Shown here one piece after another: positions 43,878 to 54,339 of a DNA stretch of 64,000 bases. Location: the NCBI RefSeq assembly GCF_963678635.1, contig NC_087065.1, positions 29,259,252 to 29,323,251 on the forward strand, given 5' to 3'. Position 1 is the stretch's first letter. Every line of letters starts with the position of its first letter. The notes beneath the pieces were generated by a model that was not told the origin of the DNA, searched no databases, and saw nothing but the letters and a program-made list of their open reading frames with translations. A program made the translations under genes and the position numbers. The DNA comes from Symsagittifera roscoffensis. Lineage: Eukaryota; Xenacoelomorpha; Acoela; Convolutidae.

Positions 43878-45119
43878 TCATTTTCGGTACGGGGCTTTTA
43901 CAAATTCTTCTCATGAGGTTTTTGATAAAGTCCCTGTTTTGGAAATAATTCTTTCTTCTTACACGGAAGAAGTATTCTCCAGTACTTTAGATGAAAGCAG
44001 TATTGAGTGTGAATTTGAGACGGACCGTAATCTTTATTTGGATATGCGTGATACCCATCTTAGTTTGAAGCTTCAATTATTCAAGGAAAGGTTGTTTGAT
44101 GCTTTCAAGAGAAAAAGCAGATCAAAGCAAAATCAGAGTGGTTCAGATGAGGAACCAGAACCTTACTTAACTTATGTAAACAACCTTCTACATTCTCTAT
44201 TCTCCAATTGTGAAGTTTATTTTAATAATACTAGGATTTAACACGCCAATGGTTTAAATCATCATAAAGCACAAATATCGAGCGAATTCAACTCGTCGGC
44301 AGTGAGTAGTAAAAGGAATACTTGCTTGTATATTTTGAAGAATTTCCTGATGCATTTCATATGCAACCGTTCACTGATAGAGCAAATTCGTTAGGATCAG
44401 GGATAACTTTTTCATTTTATGGCAGGCTTGTCATTGATTTGTTTACTTGTGAAAAATTATTACTACTAAAAACCAAAGTTCAAAATTAACTAATTCGAGT
44501 TAGACCCAAATTTTACATGCTTTCTTGTAATCCAAATGTTAGTCTCAAAATTGTTGATTGTTCGCTGTTTAGTAGAAGAAATTTAGTAGCTGAACCCAAC
44601 CATCAATACTTGCTCATTACTGTTACATGGAAACGATAGCAAGACCAGTCAAAACCAGTTTTTTCAGGAAAATGTTTTATTAGTGCTCCAATAAGAAGAT
44701 TAGCTGTTGCAATGAAAACAAATTCAGTGGTTGCCGGATCTTCTCATGAAAACTTTTTCAACTATCAACAATTTCATTTGAGAGAGCTTAGAATTATTCG
44801 GGATGAAGAGCATTTGTTTCATTTGATTTAACTTCTCCTTGTCGCCCTTATGTTACAACAATGAAAGCAGAGCAGTTTAACGAAGATTTTCCAGCTCTTC
44901 CCTTGGAAGATTTTCAAAATCACGATATTCTAGTTTTTGACTTGACTTCAGTACAGGATGCAGCTGAACAGTTGCATTATCCAGAACTTATTGGAGAAAG
45001 CTTCAGATTAGAAATGTTTTCCAATTTCCCTTGAAGAAAGTAACGGAAGTGATAGTCTTGGGAGAAAGACTATCAAACATTCAATTTGAAAAATTCGGAA
45101 CAGTCGCTAAAAATGTTTA
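43858..45119 (+). pseudogene. Polinton major capsid protein (hexon-like, double jelly roll), decayed
   Basis: Intact for the first 127 codons (ECEFETDRN, YLDMRDTHLSLKLQLF, YLTYVNNLLHSLFSNCEVYF), then stops at 44239-44241. The coding trace goes on in broken frames: FHMQPFTDRANSLGSGI-like near 44370, VRPKFYMLSCNPNVSLKIV-like near 44500, AEPNHQYL near 44590, and EDFPALPLEDFQNH...LVFDLTS near 44900. It ends near VILGERLSNIQFEKF at about 45100. A total of about 420 codons fits the capsid protein of this element class. Decay shows this copy cannot form particles. Confidence 0.72.
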
Positions 45120-45470
45120 ATTTTGTTCGAGTTTTCAGGTTCCTATAAAAATATTGTGGGTTCCTATACTTTTTTGGGGTTTTTCATTAATATTGTCTCT
45201 GTACTATCTTTTTTGTTTTTCTTCAGACCTAAATTTCCAAAAAATAGACAATGAACGCTGTTTAATTGAAAACCCGAGAAATTTTTACAATGTAGACTTA
45301 AATTAGTATTCAATAACTTTTGTCCAGTACTCAAAACTTGTGTATGGGATTTTGTTGATTCAATACCTAAATGTGCGTAAGTCATTAATCTTACTTTATT
45401 CATACTATATTACACTATCAAACTATATATTTTTTTGTTTTTTGATGAAAATCAGCTAAAAATTGCAAAG

Positions 45471-45770
45471 ATGGATAATTTTTCACTTGTACAAATTATT
45501 GAAAGAATTTCCGAGCTCAGGTTCAAGTACATGGGATTTCACCACTCTGATCAAGTACCTCAACTAATAAAATACCCTTTTCCAATCATCAACTCAGCTT
45601 CAAGAAATGATAGAGGAGCACACTGGATCATGATAGCTCCATAGGATAAGACTTCGCTGATTGTTTGGGCCGAAAAAAGAACAAAATCTTCCTTTCTAAC
45701 AAAAAAGAATTGGCAAATGGTTCCCAGAAAATTACAAAAGTTCTTCAACATTCTATTATTCAGTATTTAT
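45471..45770 (+). pseudogene. Polinton cysteine protease (adenain-like), truncated
   Basis: ATG at 45471. MDNFSLVQIIERISELRFKY is followed by GFHHSDQVPQL and INSASRNDRGAHWIMIAP, the block holding the catalytic His before Trp in adenovirus-type maturation proteases. A stop lies at 45642-45644. A further trace (DKTSLIVWAEKRTKS) continues briefly, but the catalytic Cys region is not found. In Polintons this enzyme matures capsid proteins. Confidence 0.6.
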
Positions 45771-46360
45771 TTTTTTAAATTCTACCAGAAATTTGAATAA
45801 AATTCATGATATGCATGTGTTGAATTTTATAAGTAATTTTCATGTAAATGTGTAGTTTTTTTTCAAATATAAATTATGGCAGTAGTTTTACGATACGGTG
45901 CAGTGATTTTTTTACTTTCTTTGTAATTTAATTTTTCTTTCTCAAAAAAATTGAATTTTTCAAAGTTTCAGTTCATTTCAGCATGGTTTCAGGAAGATAG
46001 AGTACTGTTTTAAAAACTATGATCATCTGATGAAATAGTCAATAAATTAACCAAATCTTAACAAGTTTTAGTATTTTCTACGAAGGGAAAGAAAAGAATT
46101 CAAGAACATTTGAATCTACCGACCCTATCAGTAGATTGTTTTTATCAAATATAACCCGAATTAAAGCTTTTCATACTTTTTGATAACATTAGCATGAACC
46201 GAACTGTTTCAAAAAATTTTTAAGACCACTCGGTCGACAATAGTACAAAGAATTCTACTACAGATTTTGCTTGCAGACTAGCAACAATTTGTCTGATATA
46301 AAATGAGACCAGAGATTTGATTTCATAAATTTTACACCCGACTTCTCCTCACTCTTCTAC
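45771..46360. other. AT-rich stretch, end of Polinton region
   Basis: No ORF or known gene. If the element had terminal inverted repeats they should lie here and left of 24870. I could not find an inverted match by eye, so the borders remain unplaced. Confidence 0.4.
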
Positions 46361-46364
46361 TACT

Positions 46365-46450
46365 CTTTAGTCTTGTTGTGAAATGCGTGCTTCGGGATCT
46401 TAATTTCGGTGGGTCGAATCCCTACCAGACCTTGCTTGTATGTCTATGTA
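46365..46450 (+). repeat. Possible tRNA-like fragment
   Basis: ggtgggtcgaatccctacc at about 46409-46427 looks like a T arm with a B box (GGTTCGAATCC type), preceded by about 45 bp without a clear A box. It could be a SINE head or a pseudo-tRNA. Confidence 0.3.
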
Positions 46451-46599
46451 TTTCCTAAAAATGTTCCGGGACTTTTGGATTTGTTTTGTCAGCTTGTTTT
46501 TTTTTTGATCTCGCATGGTCTTTAGCAAATTTTTGGGACTTTAGTCGAACTATATATTTTCATGGATAAATGTTTTTGTACTAATTGAGTTAGGACCTA

Positions 46600-48612
46600 A
46601 GTGTAACTCATAGAGTAATTTCGGATAGGGTACACCGTCTGCTCGTCACGCTATCTTATTTTCGGCCGGATAGATTCGTGCAACTTCTTAGTCTAATACC
46701 GATCCTAATCTTACTCTTATACTATCTAGTCTCAGGTTGTTTAACTAGTCTCTGCTAGGCTCAATAGATCTAGGGTATACTGGTTTATTGCGGCTGCTGA
46801 AGTGCTCGGGAGAGTCCAACTAATTTCTAAGTTAAATTCAAATCTCTCTGGTGCTGAAATTACAAGTAACTTCAGCACTTACAAATAAGTGGGTTGTTAG
46901 TTAGATGGATCATGATTGGTTAATATTAAATACTTTACATTGGTAAAACATTTAATTTATCCAATCATAAAATGTAGTTTAGATCAGGTTCCACCCATCC
47001 GGGTTTTACAGAGTTTTTTAGAATAGTTCTTCTGCAATTCGAAGGATGGATGATGGACGTTTGTTTTTGGCGAACATCATAATTTTCTTCCGTTTCCTCT
47101 TTTGTTAGGGAAGTTCCAGGAAGCTGGAGTTAGAGACATAAGACGTTGTGTCTTCTAGTGACAACGACTACGTCTTTGCAACAAACTCAAATCTGATTTC
47201 AGAATGGTTTGCTATGTCAGGTTTTTCTGTTCTGCGTGGAGAACTTCTTTTGTGTATGATCTAGTTTGGGAATGGCGTGGAGATTGTGCGTGGAGGGGAT
47301 GCCTGGTTACTCGGATCTGTACGTATACTTGAACATCGAGGTGGTCATTGGTCTAGTTCAATGAAGTCCTTTTCTGCGAGGTCAAGTCGTACTCTAAATC
47401 CTTTGAGTTGTGATTGTGAGCGGCATATCGATTGTAGTTGGTCATTCTCTCTCGAGTGTAGTGGGGTCATCTTGTCTTTTGATGTTCGTCCTTGGTGTTG
47501 TATTCTGATCTATATATTGCATCATGTAATTTTACATTTTATAAAACTTTTATTAGTTTAATATTTTTTAATAATGATTTTAGTTAGTTGTTTTCACAAA
47601 AGCTTTTTGTTTTAGTTCGGTTATTTTGAAGAGTTACTCACACTTGAGTAGCTCTTATTAAAAATAGTGGTGTGGTCACAAAGCGTGGATGTAGCGCGGT
47701 GGGTTAGGCCGGCTATAGAGCATGCTCAGGACGTCCTTCCTGGTGGGTTAGGCCAGGAGTGGGAGTATGATTTCATGCGGTTTTTGTGAGGGGTCCTGTT
47801 ATGTGACAACGTTTTATGTTGAGTTTGTTGTGGTCTTACTTATGTTTTGTTGGTTGTGTCCTTTTTTCAAAAATCAAATTGTTTGTGGTATGGGTTTGTC
47901 TTTCGACTTTTTTGTGTTTTATTATTTCTTTCTTAGACTTTATAATAGTCTTCAAAAGAATAAATTATCCAGTTTTAAACTGGGTTAATCCGGTTTGGGT
48001 ACCGTTGGTTTCCTTTTCTAAGTCATGCTGTTATTCTATGATTTGTGGTATTTAGTAAGCTGCGTTGGTTAGTTTTGTTTAGTATATGATTCCTTTCCAA
48101 CCGGGTTAAAGGAAAGTTTGAAACATGTTATTATATGTTAGAGTTGTTGAGTGTGAAAACTTGAAACTGAAATTCATTATTTTAAACAATTCTTCGTGGG
48201 CGAGCTGTGCGAGTGTGGATAGAATTTCTGTGCGAATGAATGAAAATATCAAAAGGTTAGTACTGCATTTGCATTTATTTAATTTACTACATAGAATTTA
48301 GAAATTTACTGCTAGTCATGGGGGAATATTAAGATACAAATTTTCATCATAATTAGATTTACTGCTTGTGGGGGAAAATTTTAGAAATGAATTTACTGCA
48401 TTGGTATTAAATTTATAAATTTATAAGTGTAAGAGATTAATAGAATTTTTGAAATCTGTTTGATGAAATTTGCGATTTTTATTTGTCTTTTGTGGTTTTT
48501 GTAGGTGATCGTCGGATGAAGGCTAAAAATCTAAAGAAAACATGAATAAAGTATGGTGAGTTTTTTAATATTTTAATTAGTTAGTAATATTCATTTAATT
48601 CATACTTACCTG
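46600..48612 (-). other. Candidate 3' LTR and leader of the retroelement
   Basis: No long frame. Compared with its surroundings the base composition is less AT-rich (especially 46620-47500), with internal symmetry: agtgctgaaa...cttcagcact near 46850-46880, attggttaa...ttatccaatca near 46915-46965, and ggtgggttaggcc twice at 47699 and 47741. It directly follows the last ORF of the minus-strand element, where its 3' LTR is expected. The matching 5' LTR would be beyond the window, so this cannot be confirmed here. Confidence 0.35.
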
Positions 48613-50418
48613 TTAGTCGTCGGTGAAAAAACCGTGGGGGAAGATGTCGTGAATTAGTTCTGAAGTTGTTAGTAGTTTAGCTAAGATGCGGATGATATTT
48701 TTAGTTTGAAGCAGTGGCCAAAGCAATTGAAGTGCCTTGATAGTGGTTAGTTCTTCAGTGCCAACTGCAAACTCATAAGGTGTGTTTTGGATTAAGTTAT
48801 ATAATTTGTGATTGAATTTAGTGTTGTGGATGAATTCTAAAATTGGGATTTCTATGGGTTGTACAAACTCGTGCGGGATAAGGAAGGGTCGGGATTCTTC
48901 GGCGTTGAAGGTCTTGGTAATGGGACAGAAGATGTACATTTGGGTTATGGGGTCATAATTACGAAGAATACCATGGAGGTTAGTGTCTTTAATACAATAT
49001 GTGAAATTTAGGAAAAATGGTGAAGTGTATTTGGAATTAATGAATTGAAAACGATGGTGTGGTTGTCTAGAGGGTGTGTGTAGGTCAAAGTGATTTTGGA
49101 TGAAACGATAATAACTATATGTGTGGGTTTGTTTAGTGCGCAACATAATATCGTGTGAGCAGTGTAAATCTCTTTCGTGTGGTGCAAGGAAATGAAAGGT
49201 TAGTGAAAATATTTGGAAGCGTTCTTTAAAACTTTCGTATGCTTGTGTGTCTGTTAGTGCTTCTGAAATAATGTGATCAAACTTTCGGTCGAAGATGTTT
49301 AGTGTGAATGTATATGGTGTCTTGATGAAAAATTTCTCGGTAATTTGTGGATTAGCGAAGCGATCGTCGTCTAAGAATTGATCTTGGTTAGCTCTGATGA
49401 TGTTGTGATCATAGTATTCGAGTGTATATTCGTTAGCTCTAGGTGCAGTGTGTGTTTTTAGTGATTTTTTATATCCAACGTAAGTAAATTGTCTAGGTGT
49501 TAGTGGTGTAGTGAGTCGATATAGTATGTCCGTATTTCGCTCTATATCGATGTGAGTGTTAGATAAAGGTAAGCAAAGAGGGTTAGTGAAATGATAATAT
49601 GAGGTCCAAGAGAGAGTAGGCATTAAAACGTATTCATCTACGAAGTTGCGTGTTTCGTTAGTGTCGTGGGGGGTGTTTAAGGTGTATTGTGGGAATGAGG
49701 GTAAGGTGATGGCTAAAAATTCTTTTGTGTTAGTATGCTTGGGGTGGTTGATGTATTCACGAGCTGTTCCTGGTTTTGCTGGGAAAGGATGGTTGGGGAA
49801 CTTTCTTTTAAAAGTGCGGTAAGCTCTATTAGTGTTGAGTGAAGATTCAGTTGATGTGGATGATGGTGCTAATGATTCAGTATAATTTGAAGAGGGTGTA
49901 GGGGTAGGGGGATTGGATGAATTTATAGTGGAGGAGATTTGGTTTATGGTTGGGGTATTAAGGTGGTAGGGTTGTTGTTGGAGGGTAATAAAATTATCTA
50001 GCTCTGGGGAGATTCGGGGGGTGTCTGGAGAATGAGATGATTGGTCAGAATGGTATGAGGAGTAGGTTGGGGTAACTTGGGAAGCATAAGAGGGTGTGGG
50101 AGTAATTGGGTCAGGGTTATTGGATAATATGGGTTGAAAAGGGGGTTGAGAAAAATTAGAAGAGTTATGAAAATTATTGGATGGGGATGGTTCTGAGTCG
50201 GCGAATTCATCGGGGGTTTCAATATTCGGGTTATTTAGCTGTGAGATGGAGTATAAAACTGAGATGTGTGAATTAGTGTCGGAATTCATGCCTGATGTTA
50301 CATTACTAGATGGAAAATCGGGTGGCGGAAAAGCAAAAAGTGGTATTATTGGGATTGGAGAGGTAAGATTGGTTGGGTGGGAATTTGATCGGTGTAGTGA
50401 TCCAAGTTGGCGGCTCAT
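48613..50418 (-). CDS. Unknown 601-aa protein encoded downstream of envelope in the retroelement
   Basis: Intact ORF whose ATG overlaps the envelope stop codon by four bases (ATGA at 50418-50415), so it is probably made by reinitiation on the same mRNA. Residues 1-215 are Pro/Ser/Thr/Asn-rich and look disordered (LSNNPDPITPTPSYASQVTP). The rest looks folded, with aromatic-rich segments (FLAITLPSFPQYTLN, FQIFSLTFHFLAPHERDLHC, YRFIQNHFDLHTPSRQPHHR, RPFLIPHEFVQPIEIPILEF) and a helical end (IKALQLLWPLLQTKNIIRIL). No signal peptide or membrane segment is evident. I recognise no family. Its integrity in an otherwise transposon-decayed region indicates recent selection within the element. Confidence 0.75.
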   Translation of the reverse strand: MSRQLGSLHRSNSHPTNLTSPIPIIPLFAFPPPDFPSSNVTSGMNSDTNSHISVLYSISQLNNPNIETPDEFADSEPSPSNNFHNSSNFSQPPFQPILSNNPDPITPTPSYASQVTPTYSSYHSDQSSHSPDTPRISPELDNFITLQQQPYHLNTPTINQISSTINSSNPPTPTPSSNYTESLAPSSTSTESSLNTNRAYRTFKRKFPNHPFPAKPGTAREYINHPKHTNTKEFLAITLPSFPQYTLNTPHDTNETRNFVDEYVLMPTLSWTSYYHFTNPLCLPLSNTHIDIERNTDILYRLTTPLTPRQFTYVGYKKSLKTHTAPRANEYTLEYYDHNIIRANQDQFLDDDRFANPQITEKFFIKTPYTFTLNIFDRKFDHIISEALTDTQAYESFKERFQIFSLTFHFLAPHERDLHCSHDIMLRTKQTHTYSYYRFIQNHFDLHTPSRQPHHRFQFINSKYTSPFFLNFTYCIKDTNLHGILRNYDPITQMYIFCPITKTFNAEESRPFLIPHEFVQPIEIPILEFIHNTKFNHKLYNLIQNTPYEFAVGTEELTTIKALQLLWPLLQTKNIIRILAKLLTTSELIHDIFPHGFFTDD

Positions 50419-53033
50419 CGTGGGCTAAAAAAATGATTATTTTGAGACTGAAAAGCGGTGGTATGGGGTTGTTCAATAATTTGTTCATAAGTATTATCAT
50501 CTTGTGACTGGTGTGTCATTATATGTTGAATGGGACTTTGTGATGTGGTGAGTCGAAAATTTGGATTATGTGTGATGGCTAAGTTTCGAAAGTTTCGTGG
50601 GACTAGGGATAGTGGATGGTTATTTGGTAGGGCTGGTAATTGTGGTGCCGTTGGCGTTATGTCTACATTGTTATGTTCTTCGTCGTATGTATTTTGTCGT
50701 GTTGTTATTTTTGTGTTATATTCTTTTATTTGTGCGTCTAAAAGAATTTTGTTTATAGATGTAGAAAAGATTCCAAAAAATCCTGCAAATAGTATGCGTG
50801 CTACACTTGCTTGTCTGTTTACTTGTGTGTGTATAGCACATGTGTTGTAGATTCCTTTTAAAAGTGAGAAAAGAAATCCAATAAAGTTAAACATTGCGTA
50901 TAAAATGGTCAATTTTTCTAAGATGTAGTAGGGCCATCCTAGAAAATCGAGGATCTCATTTTTGAGTGTAACAAAGCTAAAAATGTTAATTGGTGATATA
51001 TCTTGGGGACGGTATTTTTCACCGTTTAGATATATGTAATCTTTAATGTCTTTAAAATATCCGCTATAGTCTTGCGTGTAGATATCGGCAAATCCTGCGG
51101 TTTCTGCAAGTTTGCGTAAATTTTGGTCTATTGATTGTCTTTGTATAGTGTCCATTTGTGTTAATAATTCTTGGAATTGTTGTGTTCTAATGTGATGTTG
51201 AATATCTGATTTTGAATAGATTCCTATTGATTGTAAGTCTATATTTGGGTTTCGAGCAATAGCGCGAATGCTTTCTGGTGAAAATTTTTTGAGTGATTGC
51301 ATTAATGTGGGATATGGTGTGAGGAGATAATATTTATTTTCATCAGGGTTTAGTTGTACTACATTGTGGCTGTTTTCTGATCCACATGGGACTGCGGTAT
51401 CCCAGAAATAGGTTCTTCGTGAAAGTGTATCCACGAAATGTACTTTATTCTTATAAAAGATAGGGATTCTTTTATAACATCGTTTATCTTCAAAAACGTA
51501 TAGTGGTGATACTTTTTTAGTACAAGTATAAAACCATAAGATGTTTCCTTCATAGTCTAAAAAATTTGATCTATTTCCAGATAATAAGTATCCTGCATAG
51601 GGTATTTTTAATACTGCTAGTGCAAGTGATTGTAATATTTGTGTTCGTTCTAATTCGCATAATTGGTGTAGTGTTTCTAATTCGGAGAGTGACATTTCTT
51701 GAAAAATTCGGCTAATTGTATAATCTAGTTTCATATCTAAATGAATATCATAGTGGATATTACCGAAATATGTAGTGTTCATTAGTGATAATTCTTGTAA
51801 GCGTGTGCTTCTGGTGTCCTGAGGTTTTAGATGTCCACCAGGTTGTCCGTTGCTTTTTTGAAAATTAACTGGTATATAGGATGTTCCTTCGTTTAAAGGA
51901 TGACCTGTGGCATATGGGTCGATTTTTATTTTTCCAGTGGTCATGTCGAATCCTTTTTCGTATTCAACTAATATTTCAGAGTATTGTGTTCTGTGAAGTG
52001 GATTCCTGTATTTACATGCAAGTTCTGTTTCTTGATATATTTGAAAACGTGTCAATTTGTTTTCTATATTGTCTATGTTTCTAAAATTAGAACTTAGTTT
52101 TCGTGATGGATGGACTTGTTCATATGGAATTGATTGTATAAAATATTTTTCGTGAAATTTTATCATACGAGCGTGTATTTTTGCTACTTGAAATGTTGTA
52201 CATGTATCTTCGGGGAACCAAACAATTGTTGCTTGTGTTCTCGTTGTAGGGTCGCAATAACCTTGATCATTTTTACAAGGTAATCGGATTCCTTGATAGA
52301 TCATTGTATTATCTGATAAATCTCGTGTTAGTTGTATTTTTTCGAGTTGTATTTTCCAATCGAAAAACATTATTTCTTGGTATCCTTTATTTTTTGTGTC
52401 TGCTTTGCAGTTTGATGGGTCATTTATACCAATGTGTGGTATCCAATGTTTATCGTGTAGGTCATAGGTTAATCGTCCGTGTGCGCCGTGATACGGGTAT
52501 TTTTCGTCTAGTTTTATATGTCCTTGGTGTCTTTCAAGTTGTGATTGATGTACAGAGTCTGAAAAAACTTGAAAATTAACTAATTTTCTTTGGGAGTTTT
52601 TATTTTGTGTGATGTTTAGTCTTAGTAATTCATTTTTACAATCGTCGGGATTGAGATGTAAAAGACGTTCTATATTACTCTGATAGAATGATTCATGGTC
52701 AAGTCGGTTTTTGTTTCCGTTCGAGACTTGTGAACAATGTACTTTCTTTTCGGAAAATGTTGCTGTGAATTTATAACCTGTAACTGTTGTTGCTCGGGCT
52801 TTTGAATAGAGTGTTGCTATTACATCTGTGGTTTCTATAGCTTGTGGTTCTGTTTCACATTGTGATACTTGATTTATTGCATATTTATGTAGTGTTTTTT
52901 GTTCATTTTCTTCACAATCGTAATGTGTTACTAGTAAATCTTGTGGTCCTGTACGAGGAGAAGGGTTTATGTTTTGATTTGAGATTACTAGAAAAGGGAG
53001 TTGGAGAAAAATTAATAATTTTAGAATATACAT
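50415..53033 (-). CDS. Envelope-like glycoprotein of the retroelement
   Basis: An 872-codon frame with ATG start. Residues 1-19 form a hydrophobic signal peptide (MYILKLLIFLQLPFLVISNQ). The ectodomain has many paired cysteines (YDCEEN, VSQCETE, KVHCSQVS, PDDCKNEL, EDTCTTF) and N-glycosylation sequons. Near residues 705-730 and 741-761 two hydrophobic segments (ILYAMFNFIGFLFSLL and ILFAGFFGIFSTSI) could anchor it, followed by a polar tail of about 110 residues. This is the layout of a membrane-fusion envelope protein acquired by a Gypsy-type element. The fusion class cannot be told by eye. The start overlaps the upstream frame's stop by 13 nt and its stop overlaps the next ATG. Confidence 0.75.
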   Translation of the reverse strand: MYILKLLIFLQLPFLVISNQNINPSPRTGPQDLLVTHYDCEENEQKTLHKYAINQVSQCETEPQAIETTDVIATLYSKARATTVTGYKFTATFSEKKVHCSQVSNGNKNRLDHESFYQSNIERLLHLNPDDCKNELLRLNITQNKNSQRKLVNFQVFSDSVHQSQLERHQGHIKLDEKYPYHGAHGRLTYDLHDKHWIPHIGINDPSNCKADTKNKGYQEIMFFDWKIQLEKIQLTRDLSDNTMIYQGIRLPCKNDQGYCDPTTRTQATIVWFPEDTCTTFQVAKIHARMIKFHEKYFIQSIPYEQVHPSRKLSSNFRNIDNIENKLTRFQIYQETELACKYRNPLHRTQYSEILVEYEKGFDMTTGKIKIDPYATGHPLNEGTSYIPVNFQKSNGQPGGHLKPQDTRSTRLQELSLMNTTYFGNIHYDIHLDMKLDYTISRIFQEMSLSELETLHQLCELERTQILQSLALAVLKIPYAGYLLSGNRSNFLDYEGNILWFYTCTKKVSPLYVFEDKRCYKRIPIFYKNKVHFVDTLSRRTYFWDTAVPCGSENSHNVVQLNPDENKYYLLTPYPTLMQSLKKFSPESIRAIARNPNIDLQSIGIYSKSDIQHHIRTQQFQELLTQMDTIQRQSIDQNLRKLAETAGFADIYTQDYSGYFKDIKDYIYLNGEKYRPQDISPINIFSFVTLKNEILDFLGWPYYILEKLTILYAMFNFIGFLFSLLKGIYNTCAIHTQVNRQASVARILFAGFFGIFSTSINKILLDAQIKEYNTKITTRQNTYDEEHNNVDITPTAPQLPALPNNHPLSLVPRNFRNLAITHNPNFRLTTSQSPIQHIMTHQSQDDNTYEQIIEQPHTTAFQSQNNHFFSPR

Positions 53034-54140
53034 GTGTATGATAATCCTGAGTATGGATTATAAAATGTAATGTAGCCAATTGTGTTTTTGGTATATCTGT
53101 CGTATTTGTATATTACTTCAGTAGTTATAAACGGTGGTGGTAGTGATTGAGCTGTTATGTTAGGTGGATTTAATGGGTAGGGATGTTGGGTAATATTATT
53201 TAACTTAACTGTGATTTCAAACTTTAATTGTAAACTGTTTTGTTGGAGTATTTGAATATTGTGATCACGGATATCGTTGTGAATATCTTGGCGATATTGT
53301 AATCTATTAAGTGCCCAGTTATGAAGGCGGTTACTTTCTTGATGTTGTCCAAATAGTGGTGGAGGTGCTGTGAATGTATTCCAATCTAGTCTTAAAGGAA
53401 TATTTATTGATGATTGTTCTCGATATCTGGCGTCGAGATTATTTGGAAAGTTTAAGTTAAAGGGTGGTGGTGAAAACTGGCTTATTGATGGTGTTGATGG
53501 TAGTGATAATGTTTCTGGTAGTGATGAGGATGTTGTTGTATCCGTAGAAATATCTATGGGGTCATTGACTAAATTTGGTTCACCTTGTGTAAATGAATGT
53601 GTAGTCCAATATGGTAGTCGCGATGCCTGGTTTGGGGGGTTAAAGGGATTTTCACGTATTTGCTCAGATGTTGGTGTTGAACCTAAGTAATCTGATGGTA
53701 GGCTTGAGGTGCTACGTTGTGAAAGAAGCGTAGGGGTTTCTGGTAATATACCAATGGGGTTTTCTGGAGTGTTTTGTGATGGGGATTGAGGTATAGTTTG
53801 AAGATTTCTGTTTCGTCGAGGATGTATAATTTGTCTATTTATTTCGACTGTATTTTGGTTTTGACTAGAATTTTCTTATTCTACTTAGTTCTTGTGGTAG
53901 TGTTGGGTATAGGGTTATATGTTGTGTTCGCTTAAAGGTGCTTGTCGTTGGACTGGTTCTAGTGGTTCTGATAAACGAGTATGTCGTTCTTCAAAAGTGT
54001 ATGGATTGTCTTGAAAAGAAATTCGTGTAGACGTTTGAGGATTTTGAGTAGTTGAAGGTGGTGTTTGGTTATCTTGGGATGATGTCGGTGAAGACTGATG
54101 CTGTGACTGTTGGGTAGCAATTTTTGATGGTTTTTTGAAT
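53021..54140 (-). CDS. P/S/T/Q-rich ORF between pol and env (two frames)
   Basis: Too short of ATG codons to be found by a start-based search. Frame one runs from about 54135 to 53925 (QQSQHQSSPTSSQDNQTPPS and on to SEHNI stop). Frame two is open from about 53884 to the stop at 53021-53023 (for example PSQNTPENPIGILPETPTLL, LPSTPSISQFSPPPFNLNFP, then a more folded NRLQYRQDIHNDIRDHNIQI and NPYSGLSYTCIF end). Composition resembles the N-terminal part of the 601-aa ORF. It may be one frameshifted gene or exons of a spliced message. Unknown function; it overlaps the env start by 13 nt. Confidence 0.5.
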
Positions 54141-54171
54141 TATTACTTTAGTGAGAAATTTTGTGTTTATT

Positions 54172-54321
54172 ATAATATTCTTCCAAAAAAAAGAATTAGA
54201 AGGACTGTTGCTAGGGCAAATGTGAGGATTGCTTTCTTTATACATTTACAGATGGTCAAAATGAGGGATGATAAAAATGTTATGAAAATTAACAAACCAA
54301 TAAAAAAATATCGGTTCTACT
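54172..54321 (-). other. Small hydrophobic frame after a splice-acceptor-like site
   Basis: On the minus strand, caattttcag at about 54337-54328 is a good acceptor. Downstream is an open frame of about 50 codons without ATG, with two hydrophobic stretches (IGLLIFITFLSSLILTI and AILTFALATVLLILFF). If spliced from an upstream leader it could encode a small membrane protein or the signal part of the following frame. Chance remains possible. Confidence 0.25.
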
Positions 54322-54339
54322 GAAAATTGTTCGTATCAT

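Noticed and set aside
53370-53690. Plus-strand 106-codon frame in the retroelement
   Set aside because: Antisense of the P/S/T-rich minus-strand frame; Gly/Val/Asp-rich composition arises from it.
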